Part shown: positions 8,846-16,480 of the stretch, piece after piece
Layout: each line of letters opens with the position of its first letter
Numbering within the stretch: position 1 is the first letter of the stretch
NCBI GenBank assembly: GCA_902523615.1
Contig: CABYZW010000001.1
Coordinates: 1 to 64,000 of the forward strand
Reading direction: 5' to 3'
DNA from: an uncultured Pelagibacteraceae bacterium
Lineage (GTDB): Bacteria > Pseudomonadota > Alphaproteobacteria > Pelagibacterales > Pelagibacteraceae
Length of the DNA stretch: 64,000 bases
Notes under the pieces: model-generated
Told to the model about the DNA's origin: nothing
The model's database searches: none
What the model saw: the letters and a program-made list of their open reading frames with translations, nothing else
Position numbers and translations under genes: made by a program

Positions 8846-9430
8846 ATGAGAACATTTTTATCAATATTTTTTTTTGCATTGATTTTTCAATCCATAGCCA
8901 AGGCTAATAATATTAAAGATTTTGTAATTGAAAATGTAAGTCTTGGGGATAGTTTATTCAAACATTATAATGAGAATGAAATTAAATTAGCTAAAACAAA
9001 AAAAATTGATTACCCAAATAAAGAATTTTATGATTTACAATTAGATGTAAATAATTTTGAAATTTGGCCAATATTATCTTTCAGTTTAAGAAAAGATGAA
9101 AAAAATCTTTTAATTCACGCTTTAGCAGGCGGAAAATTAATGGATATTGAGGATTGCAAAGTTCAAAAGAAACAAATAATTAAAGATTTAAAAAGTGTTT
9201 TTTTTTCCGGGCTAACTGAGAATAAATATAATTATACCTATAAAAATATAGCTGATGGAAAGAGTATAGCTTATATAAGTGATTTTGAATTATCTAACGG
9301 AAGTTTAAGAGTTTATTGTACGGATTGGTCAGAGATTGCAGAAAATGAAAATGGTTATGCTGATAATCTGAGATTGGAAATAGGAACAACAGAGTATTTT
9401 AATTGGTTAAATACGGCTTACAATGGTTAA
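8846..9430 (+). CDS. Secreted paralogue family protein, copy 4
   Basis: 194 residues from the ATG at 8846. The track start at 8837 is rejected because it falls in the repeated upstream block, and alignment with copy 2 puts the start at 8846. Signal peptide MRTFLSIFFFALIFQSIAKA, then NNIKDFVIENVSLGDSLFKHY. First Cys in IEDCKVQKKQI, second in GSLRVYCTDWSE, ending FNWLNTAY. The NISDFELSNGS-like strand matches copies 1 and 6. It overlaps copy 5 by 8 bases, so the two are likely co-translated. Function unknown. Confidence 0.75.
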   Translation: MRTFLSIFFFALIFQSIAKANNIKDFVIENVSLGDSLFKHYNENEIKLAKTKKIDYPNKEFYDLQLDVNNFEIWPILSFSLRKDEKNLLIHALAGGKLMDIEDCKVQKKQIIKDLKSVFFSGLTENKYNYTYKNIADGKSIAYISDFELSNGSLRVYCTDWSEIAENENGYADNLRLEIGTTEYFNWLNTAYNG

Positions 9431-10028
9431 TATAAGAACATTTCTAGCAATTCTAATTTTTACAATTAATTTTCAAATTTTATGTAAAGCTGATGATATC
9501 AGTGACTTTGAGATAGAGGGAATGAGTGTTGGAAGTACTTTATTAGATCATTTTTCACTTAAAAAAATTAAATCAAGTGAGGTAAATTGGTACGATGATC
9601 TTGAAAAAAACAGATATGTTGCTTTTGCCTTTGATAGTCCAAATTTTGAAACATATGACTTTGTAGATGTTTGGACAAAATATAATGATGATCAATATTT
9701 AATAGATACTATTGCTGGTGTCATTTATTTTGATATAGACAAAAAAATAAAAGATATAAAACATTGTTATAAAGAACAAAAAATTATTGCTGATGATTTG
9801 ATGCAAATATTCAGCAAAGCTAAAAAAGAAGGACCATTAACATTAGAACATTCGGGTGATCCATCTGGAGAATCCACTTATACAGATATTTATCTTAAAC
9901 TTGATGACAAATATGAGGTTGTAATTGCTTGTTATGATTGGAGTGACAAAATATATGAAACAGAAAATAAAGAGGATCATATCTATATATCTATAAGATC
10001 TTTAGAGCTTGAAAAATGGCTAAGATAA
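9423..10028 (+). CDS. Secreted paralogue family protein, copy 5
   Basis: 201 residues with signal peptide MVNIRTFLAILIFTINFQILCKA, family opening DDISDFEIEGMSVGSTLLDHFS, and first Cys in IKHCYKEQKII. The GPLTLEHSGDPSGESTY segment matches the insertion in copy 2, and the second Cys is in VVIACYDWSDK. Copies 2 and 5 therefore form one subtype and copies 1, 3, 4 and 6 another. It is tail-to-tail with the DUF805 gene. Unknown function; probably exported. Confidence 0.75.
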   Translation: MVNIRTFLAILIFTINFQILCKADDISDFEIEGMSVGSTLLDHFSLKKIKSSEVNWYDDLEKNRYVAFAFDSPNFETYDFVDVWTKYNDDQYLIDTIAGVIYFDIDKKIKDIKHCYKEQKIIADDLMQIFSKAKKEGPLTLEHSGDPSGESTYTDIYLKLDDKYEVVIACYDWSDKIYETENKEDHIYISIRSLELEKWLR

Positions 10029-10037
10029 AATGTAAAT

Positions 10038-10403
10038 TTATTTTTTTAACCTAGCGGGTGACCCATACTTATTTTTCTTTTTTTTACCTTCACTAGCTAA
10101 CCAAATAATTAATGGGATTAAACCAACTATTGTTAGAGCAATTAATTGCCACCAACCAGATTTATTTACATCATGCAACCTTCTAGCTGCAGCAGCTATA
10201 CTTGGAAAAAATGTTACAGCTACTGCAAGCCAGTACATTATTCCATTCCCGCTTGTATCACCCATTGAAGCATCCCAAACACTTCCACCAAGTTCAAGTA
10301 TCAGACAAAACAAAACAAACCACCAGTATTCTGATCTTGAACCTCTACCATTAAAGTTAAAATAGTTTGAAAAACAATAAGATATTGACTGACCAAAATT
10401 CAT
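10038..10403 (-). CDS. DUF805 family small membrane protein
   Basis: About 121 residues. The opening MNFGQSISYCFSNYFNFNGRGSRSEYWWFVLF matches the DUF805 pattern (..FkGRasRsEyWwF..), and the C-terminal half has RRLHDVNKSGWWQLIAL, also diagnostic. Four membrane segments. The track start at 10415 adds MLHN; I prefer the ATG at 10403 because family members usually begin at this MNF, and it starts one base after the upstream gene's stop codon. The role of DUF805 proteins is not established. It follows the ion-channel gene directly and may be co-transcribed with it. Confidence 0.85.
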   Translation of the reverse strand: MNFGQSISYCFSNYFNFNGRGSRSEYWWFVLFCLILELGGSVWDASMGDTSGNGIMYWLAVAVTFFPSIAAAARRLHDVNKSGWWQLIALTIVGLIPLIIWLASEGKKKKNKYGSPARLKK

Positions 10404-10404
10404 A

Positions 10405-11874
10405 TTATGCAACATAGAATATTTGAGCAGTTAATAAAAGATAAATGACCCCACCCCAAATTTTAATAATTTTGTTAATTCTCATCACTTTTTTTTGATT
10501 TCTTGAAATGAATTTACTAAAGGCAATACTTAAAAATACAGGGATACAACAAAAAATGTACGATAATAATATGAATCTATCCATATCAGTTAGATATTCT
10601 AATTTTGGTATGTCATCTTGAAAGACAAAATTATAAGCAATCAATGCTAGCAGAGCTATTATAGAAGTATTTAATCTTGCTTCATATTTCTCAGTAGGTA
10701 TCCAAAGTACATACCATGCAACACAAAGTATTAAAAAAACTGGTAACATTATCTTCCACACATAATGTGACCAATTTCTTTCAATTATTATTTCAATATC
10801 CAAAACGTTTTCTGAACGAGAATTAATTTTTTTGCTATAAATATCGTATGCTTCTTCATTAATGATATTATTTTTTACTAAAATACTATCTTTTTTAATT
10901 TTCCATGCTTTTAGTTTATTAGTTTCTGGATTTATAAATTTTTCTAAATTTAGAAATACTCCTTCTTCTGGAGTAAGCAATGTAAAGTTTCTTGTTTCAA
11001 TAAAGTTTCCAACTCCAGTTTTAAATCTTACGACAAGTTTTTGAGTATCAAAAGGAAAATCCTCAAAATCAAATGATTGTCTAAAAAAACCTACTCCCTT
11101 TTCAGTTCTTAATGTTCTTAACTCATTATTATCATAAGTTATTTGAAAAACTGGATTAACTAGTTTCTCTTTATTTTTCAAACCTTCTCTTACATCAGCA
11201 TCATATTTAAATTCTTGAAGCTCAACCGAAGATAAGGGCCAAATTAAATAATCTTTTATTTCATCACATATATTATGTAACTGATCATCTAATAATTCGC
11301 TATTATTTATAAAAAGTTTTTTTAAATCATTTCTTTCATTTGTTAATGAAGCGTTAAATGACATTTCCAAAATGCCTTTTGTTGTATCAATATTTTGAAT
11401 ACTTAAAATTTCAAAAGTAGATAATTTAAAATTGTTCAATTTATATTTTCTAGATGGGATAGTAATAGTTTTTCCATTAATAAGTTCAAAATTTATATTC
11501 CCAGTTAAATAAGTTAATTTTTTTAGATCTTGATCATTTAAAGAAGAGAGATCATATGAATTAATTTCTTTTATCACGGTTTCAGAAGAAATTAAATTTT
11601 CATTATCAAAAAATGAAAACCCTACTATAGGATAATTTTCTTTATTTCTATTTAAGATAATTTTTTTTTGTTCTTTATCCCATTTAAAATCAAAAAAAAC
11701 CCCAGCATCATTTCGATTTTCATTAAAATGAAAATATTTTTCAGGAATGTTTTCGTAAAGATGGTTTATCAATTCACTTCCACATTTTTTTTCTTCAGCA
11801 AAAGATTTGAAGGTAATTAAAAATAATGCTGTTATTAAAAAAACTGCGTTTTTTAATAAATTTTTAAGTTTCAT
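10405..11874 (-). CDS. Pentameric ligand-gated ion channel (Cys-loop superfamily), with extra N-terminal domain
   Basis: 489 residues: signal peptide (1-26), an additional ~115-residue N-terminal region, a beta-rich ligand-binding domain (about 150-365) with the superfamily hallmark FPFDTQ at 273-278 and no flanking Cys, as in other prokaryotic members. Four C-terminal helices follow: M1 about 370-391 (IMLPVFLILCVAWYVLW), pore-lining M2 400-417 with the preceding EAR, M3 431-452 after KLEYLTDMDRF, and M4 468-488. Bacterial relatives (GLIC, ELIC) are inner-membrane cation channels with a periplasmic sensor; ligand and ion here are unknown. The extra N-terminal domain recalls DeCLIC-type channels. 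The superfamily call is strong. Confidence 0.85.
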   Translation of the reverse strand: MKLKNLLKNAVFLITALFLITFKSFAEEKKCGSELINHLYENIPEKYFHFNENRNDAGVFFDFKWDKEQKKIILNRNKENYPIVGFSFFDNENLISSETVIKEINSYDLSSLNDQDLKKLTYLTGNINFELINGKTITIPSRKYKLNNFKLSTFEILSIQNIDTTKGILEMSFNASLTNERNDLKKLFINNSELLDDQLHNICDEIKDYLIWPLSSVELQEFKYDADVREGLKNKEKLVNPVFQITYDNNELRTLRTEKGVGFFRQSFDFEDFPFDTQKLVVRFKTGVGNFIETRNFTLLTPEEGVFLNLEKFINPETNKLKAWKIKKDSILVKNNIINEEAYDIYSKKINSRSENVLDIEIIIERNWSHYVWKIMLPVFLILCVAWYVLWIPTEKYEARLNTSIIALLALIAYNFVFQDDIPKLEYLTDMDRFILLSYIFCCIPVFLSIAFSKFISRNQKKVMRINKIIKIWGGVIYLLLTAQIFYVA

Positions 11875-11926
11875 AAAATTTAATTTAATTATTTATAATA
11901 AAGATGTAAATTAAAGAATTAATATT

Positions 11927-12391
11927 ATGGCTAAAATCAGAAAAACAGGATCAATTGAAAATGGTATTATGCAAGTTTTAAAGACTTTAAATGAAAAAGA
12001 AATTCAAGAAACTATTGGGAAGAGCTCTTCTTATTTAAGAAAATGTAGTGATCCTTCTCAACAACAACAATTGGATCATAACGACTCTGTAAAGCTTGAT
12101 ATTGCTTGTGTAAAAAAAGGTAAAGCACCCCATTTATGTTTGGCTCACGAATATATAATTTCAAATATTGCAGAAAATTTAGAGGAACATAAACAAAACG
12201 ATATTGATTCAATGTTAGTTAAATCAACCATTCTTCATGGAAAACTTTTTGAAGTTGTTAAAGAAGCAGAAGACCCAAAAAGTGAAAAGGGAGTACAAAT
12301 ATCTCAATTAGAAAAAAAAGAAATAATGGAAGCTATTAAAAATTTAGAGGATAAAATAATGAAAATTAAAATTACAGTAGATCAAAAATAA
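11927..12391 (+). CDS. Hypothetical protein, possible HTH/phage-regulator-like
   Basis: 154 residues, soluble, no signal peptide. The N-terminal third could form a helix-turn-helix (LNEKEIQETIGKSSSYLRKCSDP). The next part, LDHNDSVKLDIACVKKG, recalls small proteins of phage or accessory regions in this lineage, but I cannot name a family. The C-terminus is charged and helical (QLEKKEIMEAIKNLEDKIMKIK), possibly a coiled coil for dimerisation. It lies divergent from the ion-channel gene (52 bases) and three bases before the end of the convergent protease gene. The minus ORF at 12012 is a shadow. Confidence 0.55.
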   Translation: MAKIRKTGSIENGIMQVLKTLNEKEIQETIGKSSSYLRKCSDPSQQQQLDHNDSVKLDIACVKKGKAPHLCLAHEYIISNIAENLEEHKQNDIDSMLVKSTILHGKLFEVVKEAEDPKSEKGVQISQLEKKEIMEAIKNLEDKIMKIKITVDQK

Positions 12392-12393
12392 CT

Positions 12394-13683
12394 TTAGACA
12401 TTTTCAAACTTATCCCACTCGCCATCCTCATTATAGTCGTAAGCGATAACATCTGTTTCACCATCATCATCTTCATCAATATCTGCTTCATCTGGATTAC
12501 CATTGTTATTAGTATCAATTAAGATTATCTCAAAATTGTTATTTTCATTTTTATCAATTGCAACAGCCTCAATAGTGCCATCCTCATTCATATCTACATA
12601 ACCAATTTCATAAATTCCATTGTTGTTTTCATCAATTAACCACGCATCAATTACGCCATTTTTATTATGGTCTATTTCTTTTGCATTTGATAAATCAATT
12701 GAACCTTTTTCAGAAGTTTTCTTTTTCTTTTTTTTTATCCAGGTATTACCTTTGTCTTTTTTTTTAATATATTTACTTTTCTTTTTTTTAATTGGTTTAG
12801 GTTTTTCATTTAAAAAAGCAATTACATCATCAACAGCTATGGCAAAATTTAAACCTTCTCCTTTATCAGTAAAAGTGTTTACTCCAATTAATTCTTTATC
12901 TTTGTTAAATAAGGGGCCACCTGAATTACCAGGATTTATGCTAGCATCTGTTTGGATTACATTTGCTTTATGACTAGATCCTTTATATCTCCAGTCATAA
13001 TCAGGTCTTATTTGACTTACAAATCCAGGTGAGAAAGTCCATAAATGACCATGTGGGTGTCCCATAGCAAATACATTTTGTCCAGGTCTAACTTTATTAA
13101 ACTTACCAAATCTCACAGGCTTTATTTTTAAAGGCAAACCTTCAACTTTAAGTAAGGCTAAATCTTTTGTTTTGTTAACTTTTATTAATTTAGCAGAGTA
13201 AGAATCAATTTGATTGATAAGGAATTCTTCATTAACCATTTTTTTGGGCATTATCCAAACACTTAGAGAGTCTGCATCATCAATAACGTGCCAATTTGTA
13301 ATTATCTTTAATTCTTCTTTTTCTTTAATAACAAATCCAGATCCCATTCCTACAACTCTATTTTTTTTTAAATTTCCTATGAAGACGACACTTTCGATAT
13401 AATAATTATAAATATCTTCTGCTCCTTTATACTTAGGCTGACTTTTATTCTTATTTTTATTTTTTATTTCTTGTTCTTTTTCTGAATATGCTTCATTTAA
13501 ATTCTTTACATTATCTAAAAGATTTTCTGCATTCTTAGTATCAACAAGATTAGTATCATTTACATTGTAAGAAGCTTGAGAAACTACATTGGATTTATTT
13601 ATATTTCGAATGTCAAAAGCATTTGTGCTAGATATAAATAAAAAATTAATAACAAAAAAAATTTTTAAAAATTTAATTTTCAT
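12394..13683 (-). CDS. Exported trypsin-like serine protease with acidic EF-hand-like repeat tail
   Basis: 429 residues. Signal peptide 1-22, a low-complexity linker, then a chymotrypsin/HtrA-fold domain with a visible triad: His132 in TNWHVIDDAD, Asp174 in KTKDLALLKV, Ser254 in PGNSGGPLF. No PDZ domain is seen. A Lys-rich stretch includes NTWIKKKKKK, a motif shared with the neighbouring caspase-like protein. The last ~95 residues contain repeated D-x-N-x-N/D-G units (DHNKNGVID, DENNNGIYE, DTNNNGNPD, DEDDDGETD), which resemble Ca2+-binding EF-hand or thrombospondin-type-3 loops. Its start overlaps the caspase gene stop by 4 bases (ATGA), so the two are co-translated. Confidence 0.85.
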   Translation of the reverse strand: MKIKFLKIFFVINFLFISSTNAFDIRNINKSNVVSQASYNVNDTNLVDTKNAENLLDNVKNLNEAYSEKEQEIKNKNKNKSQPKYKGAEDIYNYYIESVVFIGNLKKNRVVGMGSGFVIKEKEELKIITNWHVIDDADSLSVWIMPKKMVNEEFLINQIDSYSAKLIKVNKTKDLALLKVEGLPLKIKPVRFGKFNKVRPGQNVFAMGHPHGHLWTFSPGFVSQIRPDYDWRYKGSSHKANVIQTDASINPGNSGGPLFNKDKELIGVNTFTDKGEGLNFAIAVDDVIAFLNEKPKPIKKKKSKYIKKKDKGNTWIKKKKKKTSEKGSIDLSNAKEIDHNKNGVIDAWLIDENNNGIYEIGYVDMNEDGTIEAVAIDKNENNNFEIILIDTNNNGNPDEADIDEDDDGETDVIAYDYNEDGEWDKFENV

Positions 13684-15155
13684 TTTTTAGTAATAAAAAC
13701 AAAATCACCACCATTATGACCCCAGTGCCACATACCATGTCCAAACGGTTGTTGTCTTTTGTTTGAATGAGCAAGGATTAAATCATCTCTTATTTTTAGT
13801 AAATTTACAGCTTTTTTATTTTGTTCTAAAGATTTAATAAATGTATACCCAAATAATGAATGATTACCTTTATTAGTGTCATCTACAGGTTGATTGGTTC
13901 CAGATGCTAAAACAATTCTAGCACGAGTTTTAAGATATTTTTGAAATAATAAATTTTCCTGACTATAATTATCTGAACCTTTTTGAGAAACTGCGAAATA
14001 ACAAGAATCCACCATTACTGCTAAATGATGTGCTGGGATTTTCTTTTCAAGATAAACTTCAATATCACTTATATTTATCCAATCACCAAAACCGAATTCT
14101 TTTTCAGCATCAGTAGGTATCCAAAATGATCGATCTTCAATAATTTCACCATGACCAGCATAGTAAATGAGAACATAATCATTATCAGTTGTCACTTTTG
14201 ATAAATCATTAAATGCTTTAAATATTTGTTTATAGTTTCCATCAATAACAGTGGTCACATCAAAATTATACTTTTTATCGAGTATTTTAGCTATTGCTTT
14301 AACATCATTTTTTGGAGATGTGAGGGAAGTCCATTTAACATATTTAGAATTTCCAATTAATAAAGCGTAATATTTACCTGTAACTTTTAAATTTAAGTTT
14401 TTTTCATTATTAGAATTGTCTTGATCAAAAATTTTATTACTCGCTATTAAATTTTCTCTTTCTTTTTTAAAATAAGCTAAATGAGTGTTAGCCAATTTTT
14501 TGGTTCCATAAAATTCTAATTTAATATCATTACCATTCCAATGTGTTCCTTTTCCTTCACCAAAATCATTTTCATCTTTAAAAGCCATCAGATACGAAAA
14601 TGACTCCATCATTTTTTTATTTCCACAATCAAAAATAATATCCGTGGCTAGTCTTGACCTAGTTGGCACAAACTCAACATCAAGTGAGCATCTGTTTTTT
14701 TTGTTTTCAAAATAAGCAAATCCTTCACCATTTTTATATGATTGTTTTCCCTCAAAATTAAATTTTTCTGATTGTTTATTATTCTTAATAAAACCATAGA
14801 AATATTCTGCATTTTGATTTTCATCATTTGGAATAATTTCTGCAATAAAATAAACATCGGCTTTAGGAAGGTTTTCTATTGTTTTATGCTTTTTTAATTT
14901 TTCTTTTATATCTTGGACCTTTTCTTTGCTTTTTTTAGTAATCCAAGATTTAGACTCCTTAATTTTTTCTTTTAGCTTTTTTTTATTTTGTTTAACTTTT
15001 TTTTTCTTTATCCAAGTTGATGTTTTTTTTTCTACTTCTTTTACTTCCTCAACTTTTTCAGATTTATCTTTTTTTTTAATCCATGAAGTATCAGATTGAG
15101 CAAAAGTTATTGCTCCTAGAAAAATTACAACAATTAGTAATAACTTTTTAATCAT
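13680..15155 (-). CDS. Secreted caspase-family (C14) peptidase-like protein
   Basis: 491 residues. Signal peptide (MIKKLLLIVVIFLGAITFAQ), then a Lys-rich region with three TSWIKKK/STWIKKK/SWITKK repeats (about 23-76), a middle beta domain (100-225), and a C-terminal caspase fold from about 262. The catalytic His335 is in LIYYAGHGE and Cys385 in VMVDSCYF. YALLIGNSKYVKW opens the domain as in metacaspase/p20 families. These clan CD enzymes cut after Arg/Lys or Asp; specificity here is unknown. First gene of a coupled pair with the trypsin-like protease. Its Lys-rich linker would itself be a possible target for trypsin-like or metacaspase cleavage (inference). Confidence 0.83.
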   Translation of the reverse strand: MIKKLLLIVVIFLGAITFAQSDTSWIKKKDKSEKVEEVKEVEKKTSTWIKKKKVKQNKKKLKEKIKESKSWITKKSKEKVQDIKEKLKKHKTIENLPKADVYFIAEIIPNDENQNAEYFYGFIKNNKQSEKFNFEGKQSYKNGEGFAYFENKKNRCSLDVEFVPTRSRLATDIIFDCGNKKMMESFSYLMAFKDENDFGEGKGTHWNGNDIKLEFYGTKKLANTHLAYFKKERENLIASNKIFDQDNSNNEKNLNLKVTGKYYALLIGNSKYVKWTSLTSPKNDVKAIAKILDKKYNFDVTTVIDGNYKQIFKAFNDLSKVTTDNDYVLIYYAGHGEIIEDRSFWIPTDAEKEFGFGDWINISDIEVYLEKKIPAHHLAVMVDSCYFAVSQKGSDNYSQENLLFQKYLKTRARIVLASGTNQPVDDTNKGNHSLFGYTFIKSLEQNKKAVNLLKIRDDLILAHSNKRQQPFGHGMWHWGHNGGDFVFITKK

Positions 15156-15198
15156 TAGTTATATTCTACTAAAAAAGAGGATATTTTTAAATTAAAAT

Positions 15199-15399
15199 TT
15201 ACTTAGGTAAACGCCCACCACTATCAAGACAATCCTTAAGAGAATCAAAGCTTATAAAATTTTTTGTTTGTTTGTAATACTGACTTCCTTTTTTATGACA
15301 AATTCCAGTATTTGATTTTTTTACATTTGGATTAGATTGCTGAATATTATCACATGAGATTAAAAGTAATGAAAAAATGATTATATAAAAAAATTTCAA
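15199..15399 (-). CDS. Small lipoprotein with paired-Cys tail
   Basis: 66 residues. Signal sequence with lipobox LLLISC (Cys16), so probably lipid-anchored. The rest, GICHKKGSQYYKQTKNF and SLKDCLDSGGRLPK, has two further Cys and the C-L-x-S-G-G-R-L-P-K ending. This resembles a small module I have seen attached to secreted nuclease-like proteins; here it stands alone with no nuclease domain. It overlaps the upstream gene by 4 bases. Function unknown. Confidence 0.6.
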   Translation of the reverse strand: MKFFYIIIFSLLLISCDNIQQSNPNVKKSNTGICHKKGSQYYKQTKNFISFDSLKDCLDSGGRLPK

Positions 15400-15767
15400 A
15401 ACAATTTTCCTTCAGCATTTAATTCAGGCAAATCTTTAACCGTTATTTTTTGCATAATGCAAATTATTTTATTATTTTTATTTTTATATTCACCAGAATT
15501 ACGGTCTATTTTATTAGATCCAACACTAATATAATTTTCAGTATAAGCGTGAATGATGTGTTTATACTTAAATTTTTTTGTTCTAACGTTATAGTTACTC
15601 TCTAAATAAGTGCCAGTTAATCTATAATATCTATCATCGCATTTTAAATATGTATAAATTTCAGCGGTATGAGCAAAAGTTCCGATTGAAGTTAAAAAAA
15701 CTAAACTTGCTAAAAACTTACTATAAGAAAAAATCAGTCTTGAAATTGAAGAAAAAATAATTTTCAT
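15396..15767 (-). CDS. Small exported protein, unknown
   Basis: About 123 residues when started at the ATG at 15767 (MKIIFSSISRL). The track start at 15821 would translate the hairpin at 15780-15805 (MANLYCLPYENRGDEVLF) and is rejected. A signal or anchor segment is followed by AEIYTYLKCDDRYYRLTGTYLE and a second Cys in KIICIMQKI, suggesting one disulfide. The remainder is beta-rich and charged. I do not recognise a family. It overlaps the downstream lipoprotein gene by 4 bases. Confidence 0.6.
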   Translation of the reverse strand: MKIIFSSISRLIFSYSKFLASLVFLTSIGTFAHTAEIYTYLKCDDRYYRLTGTYLESNYNVRTKKFKYKHIIHAYTENYISVGSNKIDRNSGEYKNKNNKIICIMQKITVKDLPELNAEGKLF

Positions 15768-15779
15768 AAATAAAACCTC

Positions 15780-15805
15780 GTCTCCCCTATTTTCATAGGG
15801 GAGAC
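15780..15805 (-). terminator. Hairpin between two small minus-strand genes
   Basis: An 11-bp perfect stem (GTCTCCCCTAT / ATAGGGGAGAC) with a 4-base loop lies in the gap after the gene ending at 15814. On the minus strand it is followed by GAGGTTTTATTT, a weak T tract. It may be a leaky terminator or an mRNA-stabilising stem. It decides the start of the next gene. Confidence 0.6.
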
Positions 15806-15813
15806 AATAAAGA

Positions 15814-16026
15814 TTAGCCATCCTCCTTATTAATATTAATTAAAACTGTTCCAAGAACACCAAAGATAATTGGTGAAAATCTAGAAGCAGCCCCCATAAA
15901 TGGAGTAAGGTTGACACCCATCCATGATAAAACAAAGTCTGCAGCTGCAAATACTAGAAGTAAAGTTCCAAGAACTTGCAACACAGAAAAGCTGTCTGTT
16001 TTAGTTTTGATATTTACTTTTGTCAT
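15814..16026 (-). CDS. Small two-helix membrane protein
   Basis: 70 residues with two membrane segments (VLQVLGTLLLVFAAADFVLSWMG and FSPIIFGVLGTVLININ) separated by a short polar turn, with a basic N-terminus. A strong AAAGGAGAAAA ribosome-binding site precedes the ATG at 16026, which is unusual among these AT-rich starts and suggests good expression. No family recognised. The promoter region upstream contains the GGACAA repeats. It is divergent from the lipoprotein gene at 16188. Confidence 0.65.
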   Translation of the reverse strand: MTKVNIKTKTDSFSVLQVLGTLLLVFAAADFVLSWMGVNLTPFMGAASRFSPIIFGVLGTVLININKEDG

Positions 16027-16086
16027 TTTTTCTCCTTTTGTTGTTGTTTGTTATGATGCAAATCTAATTTTTTTTTAGAAAAAATC

Positions 16087-16155
16087 TTGTCCAGCTTTTA
16101 AAAAATTTTTGGACAATGAATAAATTTGTCCAAAAAAAATTTTGATCTTGGACAA
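16087..16155. repeat. Four alternating TTGTCCA/TGGACAA boxes in a divergent intergenic region
   Basis: TTGTCCA (16087), TGGACAA (16110), TTGTCCAA (16126) and TTGGACAA (16148) alternate in orientation. They form two inverted pairs with arm centres about 22-23 bases apart. They sit in the 161-base gap between divergent genes. Plausible as operators for a dimeric regulator or as two RNA hairpins. No regulator is assigned. Confidence 0.55.
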
Positions 16156-16187
16156 GAAATTTTTATTAAAAGATTTAAATATGAGTT

Positions 16188-16451
16188 ATGAAAAAAATTA
16201 TTAATATTATAATAATAATATTCTTATCTGGATGCACAACATCGTCTTGGACACACAAATCTAACAATAATTCGAATTTGGAATTTGATAGTGGATTTTG
16301 TAGATCTTATGCAAATGTAAGTGAGCCAACATACATATGCAAAGATCCTTTGATGTGTTCACCAGAAGAACTAAGCACAGCCATAATTGCCCTTGGCCAA
16401 AATAAAGCTGCTTATGATCTATGTATGTACAAAAAGGGCTATAAACAATAA
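16188..16451 (+). CDS. Small lipoprotein
   Basis: 87 residues with a signal sequence and lipobox IFLSGC (Cys16). The mature part has four more Cys (FCRSYAN, YICKDPLMC, LCMYKKGY), which could make two disulfides. The pattern FDSGFCRSYA ... YDLCMYKKGYK occurs in many small bacterial lipoproteins of unknown role in which a C-terminal C-M-x-x-x-G-Y/W-x is conserved. It lies upstream of the membrane protein/vWA/PrsW trio on the same strand. Confidence 0.65.
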   Translation: MKKIINIIIIIFLSGCTTSSWTHKSNNNSNLEFDSGFCRSYANVSEPTYICKDPLMCSPEELSTAIIALGQNKAAYDLCMYKKGYKQ

Positions 16452-16480
16452 AAAAGGAGACTTTTAAATATACAAAAATT

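Noticed and set aside
12394-15155. Anti-phage defence system based on caspase plus trypsin
   Set aside because: Both proteins have signal peptides and no nucleotide-sensing or pore partner is encoded nearby, so a cytoplasmic defence role is not supported.
15768-15821. N-terminal extension of the gene ending at 15396
   Set aside because: These codons translate through an 11-bp hairpin and precede a clean start at 15767.
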